Notes under the pieces: generated by a model
Databases searched by the model: none
Told to the model about the DNA's origin: nothing
Seen by the model: only the letters and a program-made list of their open reading frames with translations
Made by a program: the position numbers and the translations under genes
Origin: Acidobacteriota bacterium
Lineage (GTDB): Bacteria; Acidobacteriota; Blastocatellia; Pyrinomonadales; Pyrinomonadaceae
Direction: 5' to 3'
Length of the DNA: 21,723 nt
Assembly (NCBI GenBank): GCA_029862725.1
Contig: JAOTWT010000006.1
Location: 1 to 21,723, forward strand
Part shown: piece by piece, positions 7,406-14,492 of the stretch
Position numbering within the stretch: position 1 is the stretch's first letter
Layout of the letters: each line of letters starts with the position of its first letter

Positions 7406-8482
7406 ATGTCTGTCGATTTTAGCAAGATTCAGGCGGCGCTCGGCGATGAAGCCGAAAGCCTTCTGGGACATACGTCCAATACGATTCCAAAAGAGAATCT
7501 GCATCTTCCCGGACCGGACTTCGTAGACCGCGTCTGGAAGGACTCGGACCGAAACCCGGGTGTTTTGCGTTCAATTCAAACCCTGTTCGACAACGGCCGG
7601 CTGGCGGGGACGGGTTATCTGTCCATTCTGCCGGTCGATCAGGGAATCGAACACTCCGCCGGCGCCAGTTTTGCTCCGAACCCGAAGCTGTTCGACCCCC
7701 AAAACATAGTCGAACTCGCGATAGAAGGCGGCTGTAACGCGGTTGCGTCGACATTTGGAGTCCTGGGTGCAGTGTCCAGAAAATACGCACACAAGATCCC
7801 TTTTGTGGTCAAGATCAACCACAACGAGCTCCTGACCTATCCCAATACTTTTGATCAGGTGTTGTTTGGATCGATAGACCAGGCCAAGGATCTCGGTGCG
7901 GTTGCCGTCGGCGCGACGATCTATTTTGGTTCGGAAGAATCGTCCAGACAGATCGTTGAGGTTTCAGAGGCATTCGCCTATGCGCACGAACTGGGTATGG
8001 CATGTATCCTCTGGTGTTATCTGCGGAATTCTGCTTTTAAGACAAAAGACGGGAATTTTCACGCCGCCGCCGATCTTACGGGGCAGGCGAATCACCTTGG
8101 TGTGACGATCCAGGCCGATATTATCAAGCAGAAGCTGCCGACGAATAACGGCGGTTACAACTCCTTAAATATGGAAAGCAGTTACGGCAAGACGAGCCCT
8201 TTGGTTTACGACAAACTGACGACGGATCATCCGGTCGATCTTGTGCGTTACCAGGTTGCCAACAACTACATGGGCCGCTGCGGCCTGATCAATTCCGGCG
8301 GCGAATCAAAAGGCGCGGGCGATTTGGAGGCGGCGGTCAGGACTGCTGTTATCAACAAGCGCGGCGGCGGTACCGGCTTGATTTCAGGCCGTAAGGCATT
8401 CCAGAAACCGACAAAGGACGGTGTCGAGTTGTTGAATGCGATCCAGGATGTTTATTTGTCCAAGGATGTGACGGTAGCTTAA
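7406..8482 (+). CDS. fbaB: Class I fructose-bisphosphate aldolase (DhnA/FbaB family)
   Basis: A 358-residue cytoplasmic enzyme that cleaves fructose 1,6-bisphosphate to dihydroxyacetone phosphate and glyceraldehyde 3-phosphate, or joins them in gluconeogenesis. The sequence follows E. coli FbaB closely as recalled: LPVDQGIEHSAG, FVVKINHNELLTYPNT, GATIYFGSEESSRQI, ADLTGQANHLGVTI, LPTNNGGY, NSGGESKGAGDL and GLISGRKAFQ. The Schiff-base lysine is expected at K241 in ADIIKQKLPT. ATG 7406 is chosen because AGGAG at 7392-7396 sits 9 bases upstream; the frame is open further upstream but crosses the promoter. It stands alone, divergent from the DUF3857 pair, with its own promoter and terminator. This family is metal-independent, unlike class II enzymes. 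Confidence 0.96.
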   Translation: MSVDFSKIQAALGDEAESLLGHTSNTIPKENLHLPGPDFVDRVWKDSDRNPGVLRSIQTLFDNGRLAGTGYLSILPVDQGIEHSAGASFAPNPKLFDPQNIVELAIEGGCNAVASTFGVLGAVSRKYAHKIPFVVKINHNELLTYPNTFDQVLFGSIDQAKDLGAVAVGATIYFGSEESSRQIVEVSEAFAYAHELGMACILWCYLRNSAFKTKDGNFHAAADLTGQANHLGVTIQADIIKQKLPTNNGGYNSLNMESSYGKTSPLVYDKLTTDHPVDLVRYQVANNYMGRCGLINSGGESKGAGDLEAAVRTAVINKRGGGTGLISGRKAFQKPTKDGVELLNAIQDVYLSKDVTVA

Positions 8483-8517
8483 AGCGCCCCGTAGGGTATC
8501 GGGCTTAGTACGTTATG

Positions 8518-8556
8518 TTGGCCGGCCGGTTTTTGCCGTCCGGCCAATCTTGTTTT
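8518..8556 (+). terminator. Rho-independent terminator of fbaB
   Basis: An inverted repeat at 8518-8547 pairs TTGGCCGG with CCGGCCAA, continues for three more pairs after one mismatch, and closes on a loop of about six bases. It is followed by TCTTGTTTT. It lies 35 bases after the aldolase stop. Confidence 0.75.
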
Positions 8557-8635
8557 GCGGCAGGGTCTCGGGTCGCGTTTTTGGCTTTGAAACCAACTCC
8601 TGTGACGGAGTCCCTGTCATCGGCGGGGGCGCAAT

Positions 8636-10030
8636 ATGAAGACCTTAATAATAATCACGTTTATAGCTGCAGCGGGACTCTCGGCCTTTGGTCAGGGGAA
8701 TTCAAAGCTGGAGGCTCTCGTCGAGACCGAAAAGGCATTTGCCAAAGCGGCGCTCGAGAAGGGAACCAAGGCTGCGTTCCTTGAATTTCTCGCAGATGAC
8801 GGGCTGTTGTTTCAGCCGGATGCGGTAAACGGTAAGAAATTCTGGAGCAAGCGCCCGGAATCGCCAGCACTGCTTTCCTGGAATCCTGTTTGGGCCGATA
8901 TCAACAGCGAAGGTACCTTGGGATACACAACCGGACCATGGGAGTTTCGTCCGGGCGGGAAGGATGATGCACCGGTCGCGTTTGGACAATACATTACGAT
9001 CTGGCGGGCAGAAGCAGACGGGAGGTTCAAGGCTGTTCTCGATATTGGTATTACCCACAATAAGACTCCGGAATCGAACAATAAGACTATGTTCCCAAAG
9101 GACGCGGGTACTTCGGGTAAAGAGCCGCAAACTCTGCTTGGACCATTCGAAGACCCAAAGGACTTTCTCGCCAATGACACACGCCTTTACAGGGATGGCG
9201 AGCCGCCTCTGGTCGGAAGTGCTGTTATTGAACGATTAAATAAGGAAAACCGTCACCTCGAAGATTTTGGAGGCCGCTGCGAACCGGCATTCGCCAACCT
9301 ACGGTATTGTTACGGGATCGTTTCAATATCCCGCGATAAAACCGCCCCGGTGCGGGGAAATTATCTACAGATTCACAAATTTCGGTCCGGTAAATGGGAG
9401 ATTGTAATCGACCTGTTCTCGGCTCTCCCGGTTGCTCCTACTGAAGCAGATAATCCGGTAAGGCTGGTTACAGACAACGTTATTTCCTCAAACGGGCTTC
9501 CCAAAATCCGAATAAGAGTCGATAAGGATTTTGAGTATCTTGGCCGCTTTGATTTTCAGATTAGAGACGTTGCGGCAGGCGAACGATTTGTGTTTGTTGA
9601 CGCCACGAATAAGAAGGTAAATCGCCTTTTTATCGCCCAATTCGAAAGATTTCTGCCGCATATTGACGACCATTATCGTTATAGTTTCGAAAACGCACTG
9701 TCATTTGGTGTACATAAATTTCGTCAGAATAATTACGCATACAGCAATCTTGAGGCCCGCCAGACTAATCCCAACGGCGAAGGTGTGCTTACCGAAGATT
9801 TTCTAAAGCGGAAGGGATTCGAACTGGAAGATGAACTGATGATGTCCAGATTTATCACGGTTCCGCGTGAGAACAGGAAACACGAACTGATCTTGTATTA
9901 TCTTGAGAATGTAAGTTCCTCAAAACACAGGCTTTCTGAGTTTTACGAAGACGACCAAGCTACCGAAATCTGGAAGGCTGTTGGAAAGGGGCTGAAAGAA
10001 CGGTCGCTTTCGGCGTTCGAGATCAGGTAG
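8636..10030 (+). CDS. Secreted protein with SnoaL/DUF4440-like domain and an unrecognised C-terminal domain
   Basis: A 464-residue protein. Residues 1-19 are a signal peptide (MKTLIIITFIAAAGLSAFG), so the product is exported. Residues about 22-145 look like an NTF2-like DUF4440/SnoaL domain (ETEKAFAKAALEKGTKAAF, then DGLLFQPDAVNGK, YTTGPWEF and YITIWRAEADGRFKAVLDIG). Residues about 150-285 may be a second, weaker NTF2-like repeat (YCYGIVSISRD, YLQIHKFRSGKWEIVIDLF). Residues about 290-464 are a separate domain with FVFVDATNKKVNRLFIAQFE and MMSRFITV, which I believe recurs in acidobacterial secreted proteins but cannot name. The ribosome-binding site is weak (GGGGG at 8625-8629). It starts after the fbaB terminator and is convergent with the metallo-beta-lactamase gene. 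Function unknown; ligand binding is more likely than catalysis. Confidence 0.7.
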   Translation: MKTLIIITFIAAAGLSAFGQGNSKLEALVETEKAFAKAALEKGTKAAFLEFLADDGLLFQPDAVNGKKFWSKRPESPALLSWNPVWADINSEGTLGYTTGPWEFRPGGKDDAPVAFGQYITIWRAEADGRFKAVLDIGITHNKTPESNNKTMFPKDAGTSGKEPQTLLGPFEDPKDFLANDTRLYRDGEPPLVGSAVIERLNKENRHLEDFGGRCEPAFANLRYCYGIVSISRDKTAPVRGNYLQIHKFRSGKWEIVIDLFSALPVAPTEADNPVRLVTDNVISSNGLPKIRIRVDKDFEYLGRFDFQIRDVAAGERFVFVDATNKKVNRLFIAQFERFLPHIDDHYRYSFENALSFGVHKFRQNNYAYSNLEARQTNPNGEGVLTEDFLKRKGFELEDELMMSRFITVPRENRKHELILYYLENVSSSKHRLSEFYEDDQATEIWKAVGKGLKERSLSAFEIR

Positions 10031-10042
10031 ACCTTTCGGAAC

Positions 10043-10101
10043 AACTTAAAACGGAAATGGAGAACTTCAGTCAATTTACAGCTAGCGTTCTCCATTCCGT
10101 T
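10043..10101 (-). terminator. Terminator between convergent genes, serving the metallo-beta-lactamase gene
   Basis: The arms at 10050-10065 and 10087-10101 are complementary over 15 pairs with a single bulged A and a 21-base loop. Read on the minus strand the hairpin is followed by TTTTAAGTTGTT, which suits termination of the leftward gene. On the plus strand no T-run follows. Confidence 0.6.
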
Positions 10102-10109
10102 CAGATTAC

Positions 10110-11030
10110 TTATTCCTTTTTCATCTTCATCTCATAGCTTTTGTAGATCGTCTCGATCCAGCGTTCCTCATTTATGAATGAGCCTTCCGGCGACCATGAC
10201 TTGTACTTTTCGGGGAGGCCCGCCTTTTTTACATCATCGTAACTCTTGCCCGCTTTCATGTGACCGCGAACGGTGAGCGTCGTTTCAACAAGCATCTCGT
10301 GGTACTTACGCAAGTCATCGATGGTCGAGACCGGGCCGTGACCCGGAATCAATTTGGCATCGGCAGGAATCATCTGGATCAGCTTGCCGATGTTCATCGT
10401 GAGACCCTGCACGCTGCCCCCCGAATTGAGGTCGACAAAGGGGAATCTTCCGGCAAAGAAGTCGTCACCGAGATGGACGACATTGGAAGCCGTAAAAAAG
10501 ATCACGGTGTCGCCATCTGTATGGCCTTTCGGAAAGTGGACCGCTTTAATGCGTTCGCCGTTCATATGGATCGAAAGACCGTCGTAATAAGTGATCGACG
10601 GGAGCCCCGCTTTTGCCATCGGCTCCTGCGGATTTCCCTGCCGGTCGACCTTGCTCATCAACCGTTCGAGTACATTCTGGTGAGCGATGATCATCGCGTC
10701 CGCGCCAAACAGGACATTTCCGCCGGTGTGATCGCCATGAAAGTGCGTATTGAAAACGAATCGCGGTTTGTCGCTGCCGAGTTTCGCAAGTTCTGCCTTT
10801 ATTTGTGGAACAAAACGGGCGAACTGTGTGTCGATCGTCAAAAGCCCGTCGGCGCCGTAAGACACACCGATATTCCCACCGGAACCGAAAAGGACGTGGA
10901 CACTTCCTGCAACCTTTTCCAACTTAAAATTCTGTTGTACCGGATGAGTGTCCGGGATCAATGACGTGTGCCCCGCGGTAAATCCCGAAGACAAAACTAT
11001 TACTGCCGCTGCAAAAATCAATCTGCGCAT
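10110..11030 (-). CDS. Secreted metallo-beta-lactamase-fold hydrolase
   Basis: A 306-residue protein starting at ATG 11030, with AAGGAG six bases upstream and a signal peptide (MRRLIFAAAVIVLSSGFTAG). The open frame reaches 11075, but the extra part contains the ribosome-binding site. The fold's zinc ligands are all visible: H96, H98, D100 and H101 in THFHGDH, H170 in KGHTDGD, D189 in HLGDDFF and H231 in IPGHGP. That predicts a binuclear zinc hydrolase in the periplasm. The layout resembles the family that includes class B beta-lactamases, cyclases and SoxH-type proteins, and the substrate cannot be read from the sequence. It is preceded by its own extended -10 promoter and followed by a hairpin terminator. 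Confidence 0.85.
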   Translation of the reverse strand: MRRLIFAAAVIVLSSGFTAGHTSLIPDTHPVQQNFKLEKVAGSVHVLFGSGGNIGVSYGADGLLTIDTQFARFVPQIKAELAKLGSDKPRFVFNTHFHGDHTGGNVLFGADAMIIAHQNVLERLMSKVDRQGNPQEPMAKAGLPSITYYDGLSIHMNGERIKAVHFPKGHTDGDTVIFFTASNVVHLGDDFFAGRFPFVDLNSGGSVQGLTMNIGKLIQMIPADAKLIPGHGPVSTIDDLRKYHEMLVETTLTVRGHMKAGKSYDDVKKAGLPEKYKSWSPEGSFINEERWIETIYKSYEMKMKKE

Positions 11031-11063
11031 GTTGCTCTCCTTGCTAATGGTTTGTAATGAAAA

Positions 11064-11072
11064 ATTGTAGCA
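11064..11072 (-). promoter_or_regulatory. Extended -10 promoter of the secreted metallo-beta-lactamase gene
   Basis: On the minus strand this reads TGCTACAAT, one base different from the fbaB element TGCTATAAT. It ends 33 bases before the start codon, leaving a short leader that contains the AAGGAG site. No clear -35 hexamer is seen. Confidence 0.5.
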
Positions 11073-11166
11073 CAAAGGCCGGTATCGGGATTAGACACGC
11101 AGAAACATTGACGCCCAATCGCAACAGTCCAATGTTCTGCCTATGTGCTTAAAACCTCTTGGGTGA

Positions 11167-11859
11167 TCAAATAAACCGCCCGCCGCCGATCTGGTAGGTG
11201 CCTGTGAGGAATGGATTCGTCTTTTTTTCGTGTCCGATCGTGGTCTCGGGGCCGTGCCCGGAATAGACGGTAAAGTCGTCACCCAGCGGGAGAATGTTGT
11301 TCTGAATCGATTCCAAAAGCTGATCGTGGGAACCGCCCGGGAGATCGGTTCTTCCTATCGAGCCCTGAAACAAGCAGTCTCCGACAAAAACCTTCTCATG
11401 CGATCCTTCGGCGAAAACAACATGACCGCGCGTGTGTCCGGGGCAATGGAGTATCTTGAAGCTGAGCTCACCTACCGGATAAATCTCGCCATGATTCCAG
11501 TTTCGCGTGATTTTCGGGGGATTCTCAAAAACTAATCCAAGAGCCTTTAACTGTGACTTGGGGATTCCCATGGCGAGCGGCTGCATCGGGATGCTGTAAT
11601 AAAGCTGTTCGTCGTCTTTATGAAGGATGATTTCAGCGTCGGGAAACGCCCGGTGAAGATCAATCGTCCCGCCGGCATGATCAAGATGCCCATGGGTCAG
11701 GGTGACCGCCTGTAACCGGTACCCATTGTGATTGATAAAATCGACGATTGCGTCGCATCTTTCGCCCGGATCGATGCAAATCGCGATTCCTGTTTTCTCG
11801 CAGACGACAACCCGCGTGTTCTGTTGGAATGGGGTAATTGTAAAGGTCTTGATAAGCAT
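11167..11859 (-). CDS. Glyoxalase-II-like (YcbL-type) metallo-hydrolase
   Basis: A 230-residue cytoplasmic protein without signal peptide. Zinc ligands: H56, H58, D60 and H61 in THGHLDHAGG, H142 in CPGHTRGH, D161 in VGDCLF and H202 in SGHGPETTIGHEKKTNP. The GSIGRTDLPGGS and GPETTIGxEKxxNPF segments and the short length are typical of the single-domain YcbL-type subgroup, which hydrolyses glutathione thioesters or related thioesters in vitro. It lacks the C-terminal helical domain of classical GloB. It lies 86 bases downstream of the PilZ gene on the same strand and could be read from that promoter. The next gene to the left has its own promoter. This is a different branch of the fold from that neighbour. 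Confidence 0.88.
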   Translation of the reverse strand: MLIKTFTITPFQQNTRVVVCEKTGIAICIDPGERCDAIVDFINHNGYRLQAVTLTHGHLDHAGGTIDLHRAFPDAEIILHKDDEQLYYSIPMQPLAMGIPKSQLKALGLVFENPPKITRNWNHGEIYPVGELSFKILHCPGHTRGHVVFAEGSHEKVFVGDCLFQGSIGRTDLPGGSHDQLLESIQNNILPLGDDFTVYSGHGPETTIGHEKKTNPFLTGTYQIGGGRFI

Positions 11860-11945
11860 CCTGTATCCGGTTCAAATCCGATCGATCCAACCAGGAGATA
11901 TCAGGATAGCGAGATACGTTGCGATTCCGAAGCCGGGAATCATCG

Positions 11946-13076
11946 CTAGAAGCGCTCGAACTGGTCGTCTTCTTCTTCTTCAGATCCCTCTTGATTGCCT
12001 TCTTCAACGATCACTTCAGCCTGAACCCCCCGTTCGAGCAATTCTTCGTCGATCGGTGAGGTGTCTTCTTCTGCATCGGATTGCCCGTCTTCATCAAAGT
12101 TGCCCTGACTGAACGATTCGAATTCAAATTCCGATTCTGCAGCGAGATCGGCATCCCGATCATCTTCTTCGTTCTGAGGATCCTGGATCTCAGACATCTC
12201 ATCATCCACATCGTACTCAGACGAGCTGTCCGCGACTGGCGCACCGGGATCCTGATCTTCTATTTCGGCGTCTCCCGGACCCAGCGATTCTGAGTCCATT
12301 TCGTCAGTTACTTCGGTCGTTTCTGCCAATTCCTCGGGGTCCGCGTCTTCAAAGGAAAGATCGAGCTCCTTTACCGGAAAGAGCCTCGAAAACTCGAGGT
12401 GAATTGTGGTTCTGTCGCCCTCGCGTGTTTGACGGTTGCGAACGACGGCCAGCGACTGCCATCCATTCAATTCGCACTTAAAACTGACCGGGTCGCCGGT
12501 TTCCACCTCAAGGCTTGAGTAGACCGATGCTCCGCCGGCGCTTATATTCTCTGTCACGGCGTCATGATCGACTTCCGATTCCTCGTTTTCGTCATCGATC
12601 TTCGCGAGCCGCACTCCGAGAGCGCTTGGAAACCGGTGATATGCGCGCGAAACGAACGGCGCCTTTGTTTCGCCGACGTTCCAGAAGCCGTCGTCATCCA
12701 TTCCCACAATTCGATATGTCTTCAGCGGATCTTTGAGATAGGACTGCGGAGCAAACTTTCCGATGAATGCGATGCCTATCTGGTAGTCATTTTCATCGGT
12801 CAAAGCACTGCAGTGCTGGACGAGTCCCCAAACCCGGTAAAGCTTTTTATTGTGATCGTAACACCGGAACTCACGGGGCATCTTAAAGATCATCGAGAGA
12901 ATTCGGCCAACGCTGCATTCGCGAGAAAGATTAAAACTGGCCCCAAGCCGCGAAACAGTGACAATCCGGGTCTCCTCGTTCCAAAACTCGGCAGCACTTT
13001 CCCGGCCTTTTACAACTGCATCGAGCGACACTTCATCCCGCCGTGAGGAACGGCGCTCTATATCGGAATTTTCCAC
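11946..13076 (-). CDS. Double PilZ-domain protein with long acidic tail
   Basis: A 376-residue cytoplasmic protein starting at GTG 13076, with a run of six G 7 bases upstream. Residues about 8-118 form a PilZ-like domain with overlapping RxxxR motifs (R8-R13) and a degenerate second motif, TVSRLGAS, where the usual D/NxSxxG Asp/Asn is Thr. Residues about 140-236 form a second PilZ domain with RAYHR (144-148) and a good NISAGG (177-182). PilZ domains bind cyclic di-GMP through these residues, so the second domain is the likelier binder. Residues about 238-376 are low-complexity and mostly Asp, Glu and Ser, probably disordered, ending EEEEDDQFERF. No catalytic domain is seen. Likely a signal receptor or adaptor acting through its tail. 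Confidence 0.78.
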   Translation of the reverse strand: MENSDIERRSSRRDEVSLDAVVKGRESAAEFWNEETRIVTVSRLGASFNLSRECSVGRILSMIFKMPREFRCYDHNKKLYRVWGLVQHCSALTDENDYQIGIAFIGKFAPQSYLKDPLKTYRIVGMDDDGFWNVGETKAPFVSRAYHRFPSALGVRLAKIDDENEESEVDHDAVTENISAGGASVYSSLEVETGDPVSFKCELNGWQSLAVVRNRQTREGDRTTIHLEFSRLFPVKELDLSFEDADPEELAETTEVTDEMDSESLGPGDAEIEDQDPGAPVADSSSEYDVDDEMSEIQDPQNEEDDRDADLAAESEFEFESFSQGNFDEDGQSDAEEDTSPIDEELLERGVQAEVIVEEGNQEGSEEEEDDQFERF

Positions 13077-13138
13077 GTAGAAACCCCCCTTTGATAAGTA
13101 CGAGGATAAATGGCGTGAACCACGCGGACCCGGTTCGC

Positions 13139-13144
13139 ATTATA
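13139..13144 (-). promoter_or_regulatory. Probable -10 element of the PilZ gene
   Basis: On the minus strand this reads TATAAT, 62 bases before the GTG start, in an A+T-rich stretch. The hexamer 17 bases upstream (TTTATT) is a weak -35. Confidence 0.4.
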
Positions 13145-13243
13145 AGGTATTTTTATTAAACAATAAATCGCGGTCAACAGTGATGAAAACGGCTCGACGT
13201 ACTGCCGCACAATTGCAATGGCCGACGGAACTGACCAATGCAC

Positions 13244-13549
13244 TTAGCCGTCACGAGTATCCGGATCAACAGAAAACGCACGAAGGTAAGGAGTTTCATC
13301 AAAGCTCTCCGACTTTCTGTCTTTTAAGACAAACGCAATCGCCTTACGGTACAAATCGGCTGTCGGGGTTCCGGGAAAACAGGGGGTCTCGACTTCACTC
13401 AGGCTCAGGTAACTGTGAAGGACGCTAAGGAGCATCCACAAAAGAATTTCCTCGTCAGTGCCGATCGGATTGTGCTTTATTATCGTGTCGCGATCCCGTT
13501 CGATATCGCGGCAGATCTTGGAGAATTCACTTTCGGTAATTTTTGCCAT
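13244..13549 (-). CDS. Small conserved-looking protein of unknown function
   Basis: A 101-residue protein, with ATG 13549 preferred because the family-like sequence begins there (MAKITESEFSKICRDIERDR). The frame is open up to 13714, but the added part shows no ribosome-binding site or domain character. I see no strong ribosome-binding site at 13549 either. The sequence is helical, with HNPIGTDEEILLWMLLSVL, then YLSLSEVETPCF and PTADLYRKAIAFVL. That wording is familiar from small uncharacterised acidobacterial proteins, but I cannot name the family. There is no signal peptide, and the LLWMLLSVL stretch is more likely a buried helix than a membrane span. It lies upstream of the PilZ gene on the same strand and is divergent from the zinc-ribbon gene. 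Confidence 0.6.
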   Translation of the reverse strand: MAKITESEFSKICRDIERDRDTIIKHNPIGTDEEILLWMLLSVLHSYLSLSEVETPCFPGTPTADLYRKAIAFVLKDRKSESFDETPYLRAFSVDPDTRDG

Positions 13550-13799
13550 TTTGTCAGGACATTTTGTCAGACCATGTCCAATTGCATCGTCGTGATCGGG
13601 ATTTATTGGGAGACTCCATCTAATCGGATTATATATTCCATAAACAGCCGGGCTGAGGAAGTCGATTCGTTCCAACAGGTTATAGACCGTAAAACGGCGA
13701 TCGGTTATCGGCAATCATAGAATTCGCAGCGATTCTCGAACCGCGGCAAGCAAATTGCCTGTTTAACGGAGTTAAGAATTCAAAAACGGAGGACGGATT

Positions 13800-14045
13800 A
13801 TGGATAGGCCCGCTAATGGTGTACAAAAAACAGAGATGCATACAGGTGTTTTCGGTAGAAAAGCGGGCCTGTGGGCACGCGTTTTCGCGTGCAAACACCG
13901 GATGAGCCGCCCCGTGACCACCGGCGAGGTCACTTATAAATACTGTGCCTCCTGCGGAATTCGCAGGGAGTACGACCCGATCACATTCGAATCCGGTCCC
14001 GACTACTATTACCCGGCAATCGACGAAAAACTGCATCATGTGTGA
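13800..14045 (+). CDS. Zinc-ribbon-like microprotein
   Basis: An 81-residue protein with a perfect GGAGG at 13788-13792, 7 bases before the ATG, so it is very likely translated. Four possible zinc ligands are visible: ACKH (CxxH) near residue 31 and YCASCG (CxxC) near residue 49, followed by RREYDPITFESGPDYYYP. The order C-x2-H, SRPVT-x-GE-x-Y, CxxCG, R-x-FD/YD, G-x-YYY is a pattern I recall from small uncharacterised proteins in Blastocatellia. A structural zinc knuckle that binds nucleic acid or a partner protein is plausible. The sequence does not show which. It is divergent from the 101-residue gene and convergent with the GNAT pseudogene. Confidence 0.7.
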   Translation: MDRPANGVQKTEMHTGVFGRKAGLWARVFACKHRMSRPVTTGEVTYKYCASCGIRREYDPITFESGPDYYYPAIDEKLHHV

Positions 14046-14096
14046 ATTCGACGTATAGCCTGAATCCACGAACGTCCCCGCGAGACCGCCCTTCTT

Positions 14097-14422
14097 CTAT
14101 ACGAACTCATAAAGATGCCTGCAAATTCCGCGGCCCCGGGCCGTAGGAACTACGTAGACGCTGGTAATCCACCAAACACCAGGCATTTCTCCAGTCGCTC
14201 CATTCATAAACTATCAGAAATCCTCCGGCGATCCCGCCCTGTGCGTCTTCCGCAACGATATAAAACCCCGGCGTCGTCCTCAAAAACGGCAGCGGCGCCT
14301 TTTCGAAGTGAATCCGGGCCCAGTTTCTCGTCCTCCGCTCCAAGAGCCGTCGACAGGTTAAACTCGACCGGCGAATTGAGATCTTTTTTCACCGCCGCAG
14401 GTAAATTGACGCCCGTGTCCAT
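14097..14422 (-). pseudogene. GNAT N-acetyltransferase broken by two frameshifts
   Basis: Three consecutive minus-strand frames together read as one GNAT protein. Frame A from ATG 14422 (AAGGTG ribosome-binding site) gives DLNSPVEFNLSTAL and LRKGAAAVFEDDA. After a shift near 14266-14271 (a run of four G on the coding strand), frame B gives GFYIVAEDAQGGIAGGFLIV and YEWSDWRNAWC. After a second shift near 14173-14177 (TGTTTGG), frame C gives WWITSVYVVPTARGRGICRH and then LYEFV, stop at 14097. The RGRG piece is the acetyl-CoA-binding R/QxxGxG/A loop. Residues expected after LYEFV are missing, so the C-terminal third is lost or degraded. No single frame encodes a working enzyme. Assembly error is the alternative if this is low-coverage sequence. 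Confidence 0.8.
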
Positions 14423-14458
14423 ATCCCACCTTGACGATTGCCGCCGCCGCAACTACGC

Positions 14459-14464
14459 TACAAT
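14459..14464 (+). promoter_or_regulatory. Possible -10 element of the DHH phosphoesterase gene
   Basis: TACAAT sits 28 bases before the ATG at 14493. If real, it makes the ATG at 14463 unusable and supports the shorter protein. The upstream TTGACG at 14431-14436 is 22 bases away, too far for a standard -35, so the assignment is weak. Confidence 0.3.
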
Positions 14465-14492
14465 GTTTGTCTTCCGGACAACGGATTTACTT

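Noticed and set aside
8596..8611. Small hairpin ACTCC/GGAGT in the leader of the NTF2-like secreted protein gene.
   Set aside because: Five pairs only, no alternative pairing with the ribosome-binding site that I can find, so no basis for calling a regulator.
10260..10964. A 234-residue plus-strand frame opposite the metallo-beta-lactamase gene.
   Set aside because: The opposite strand has all zinc ligands and a signal peptide. This frame shows no domain, signal or ribosome-binding site.
11861..11896. tRNA-like 3' end on the plus strand: GGTTCAAATCC followed at the right distance by ACCA.
   Set aside because: The T-stem pairs over only three bases, no matching 5' acceptor strand or anticodon arm is found upstream, and a full tRNA would overlap the start of the glyoxalase-II-like gene. 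Probably chance, at most a tRNA-end remnant.
14115..14492. Upstream extension of the DHH phosphoesterase reading frame.
   Set aside because: It crosses the GNAT pseudogene on the other strand and a possible promoter, and the family sequence starts at 14493.
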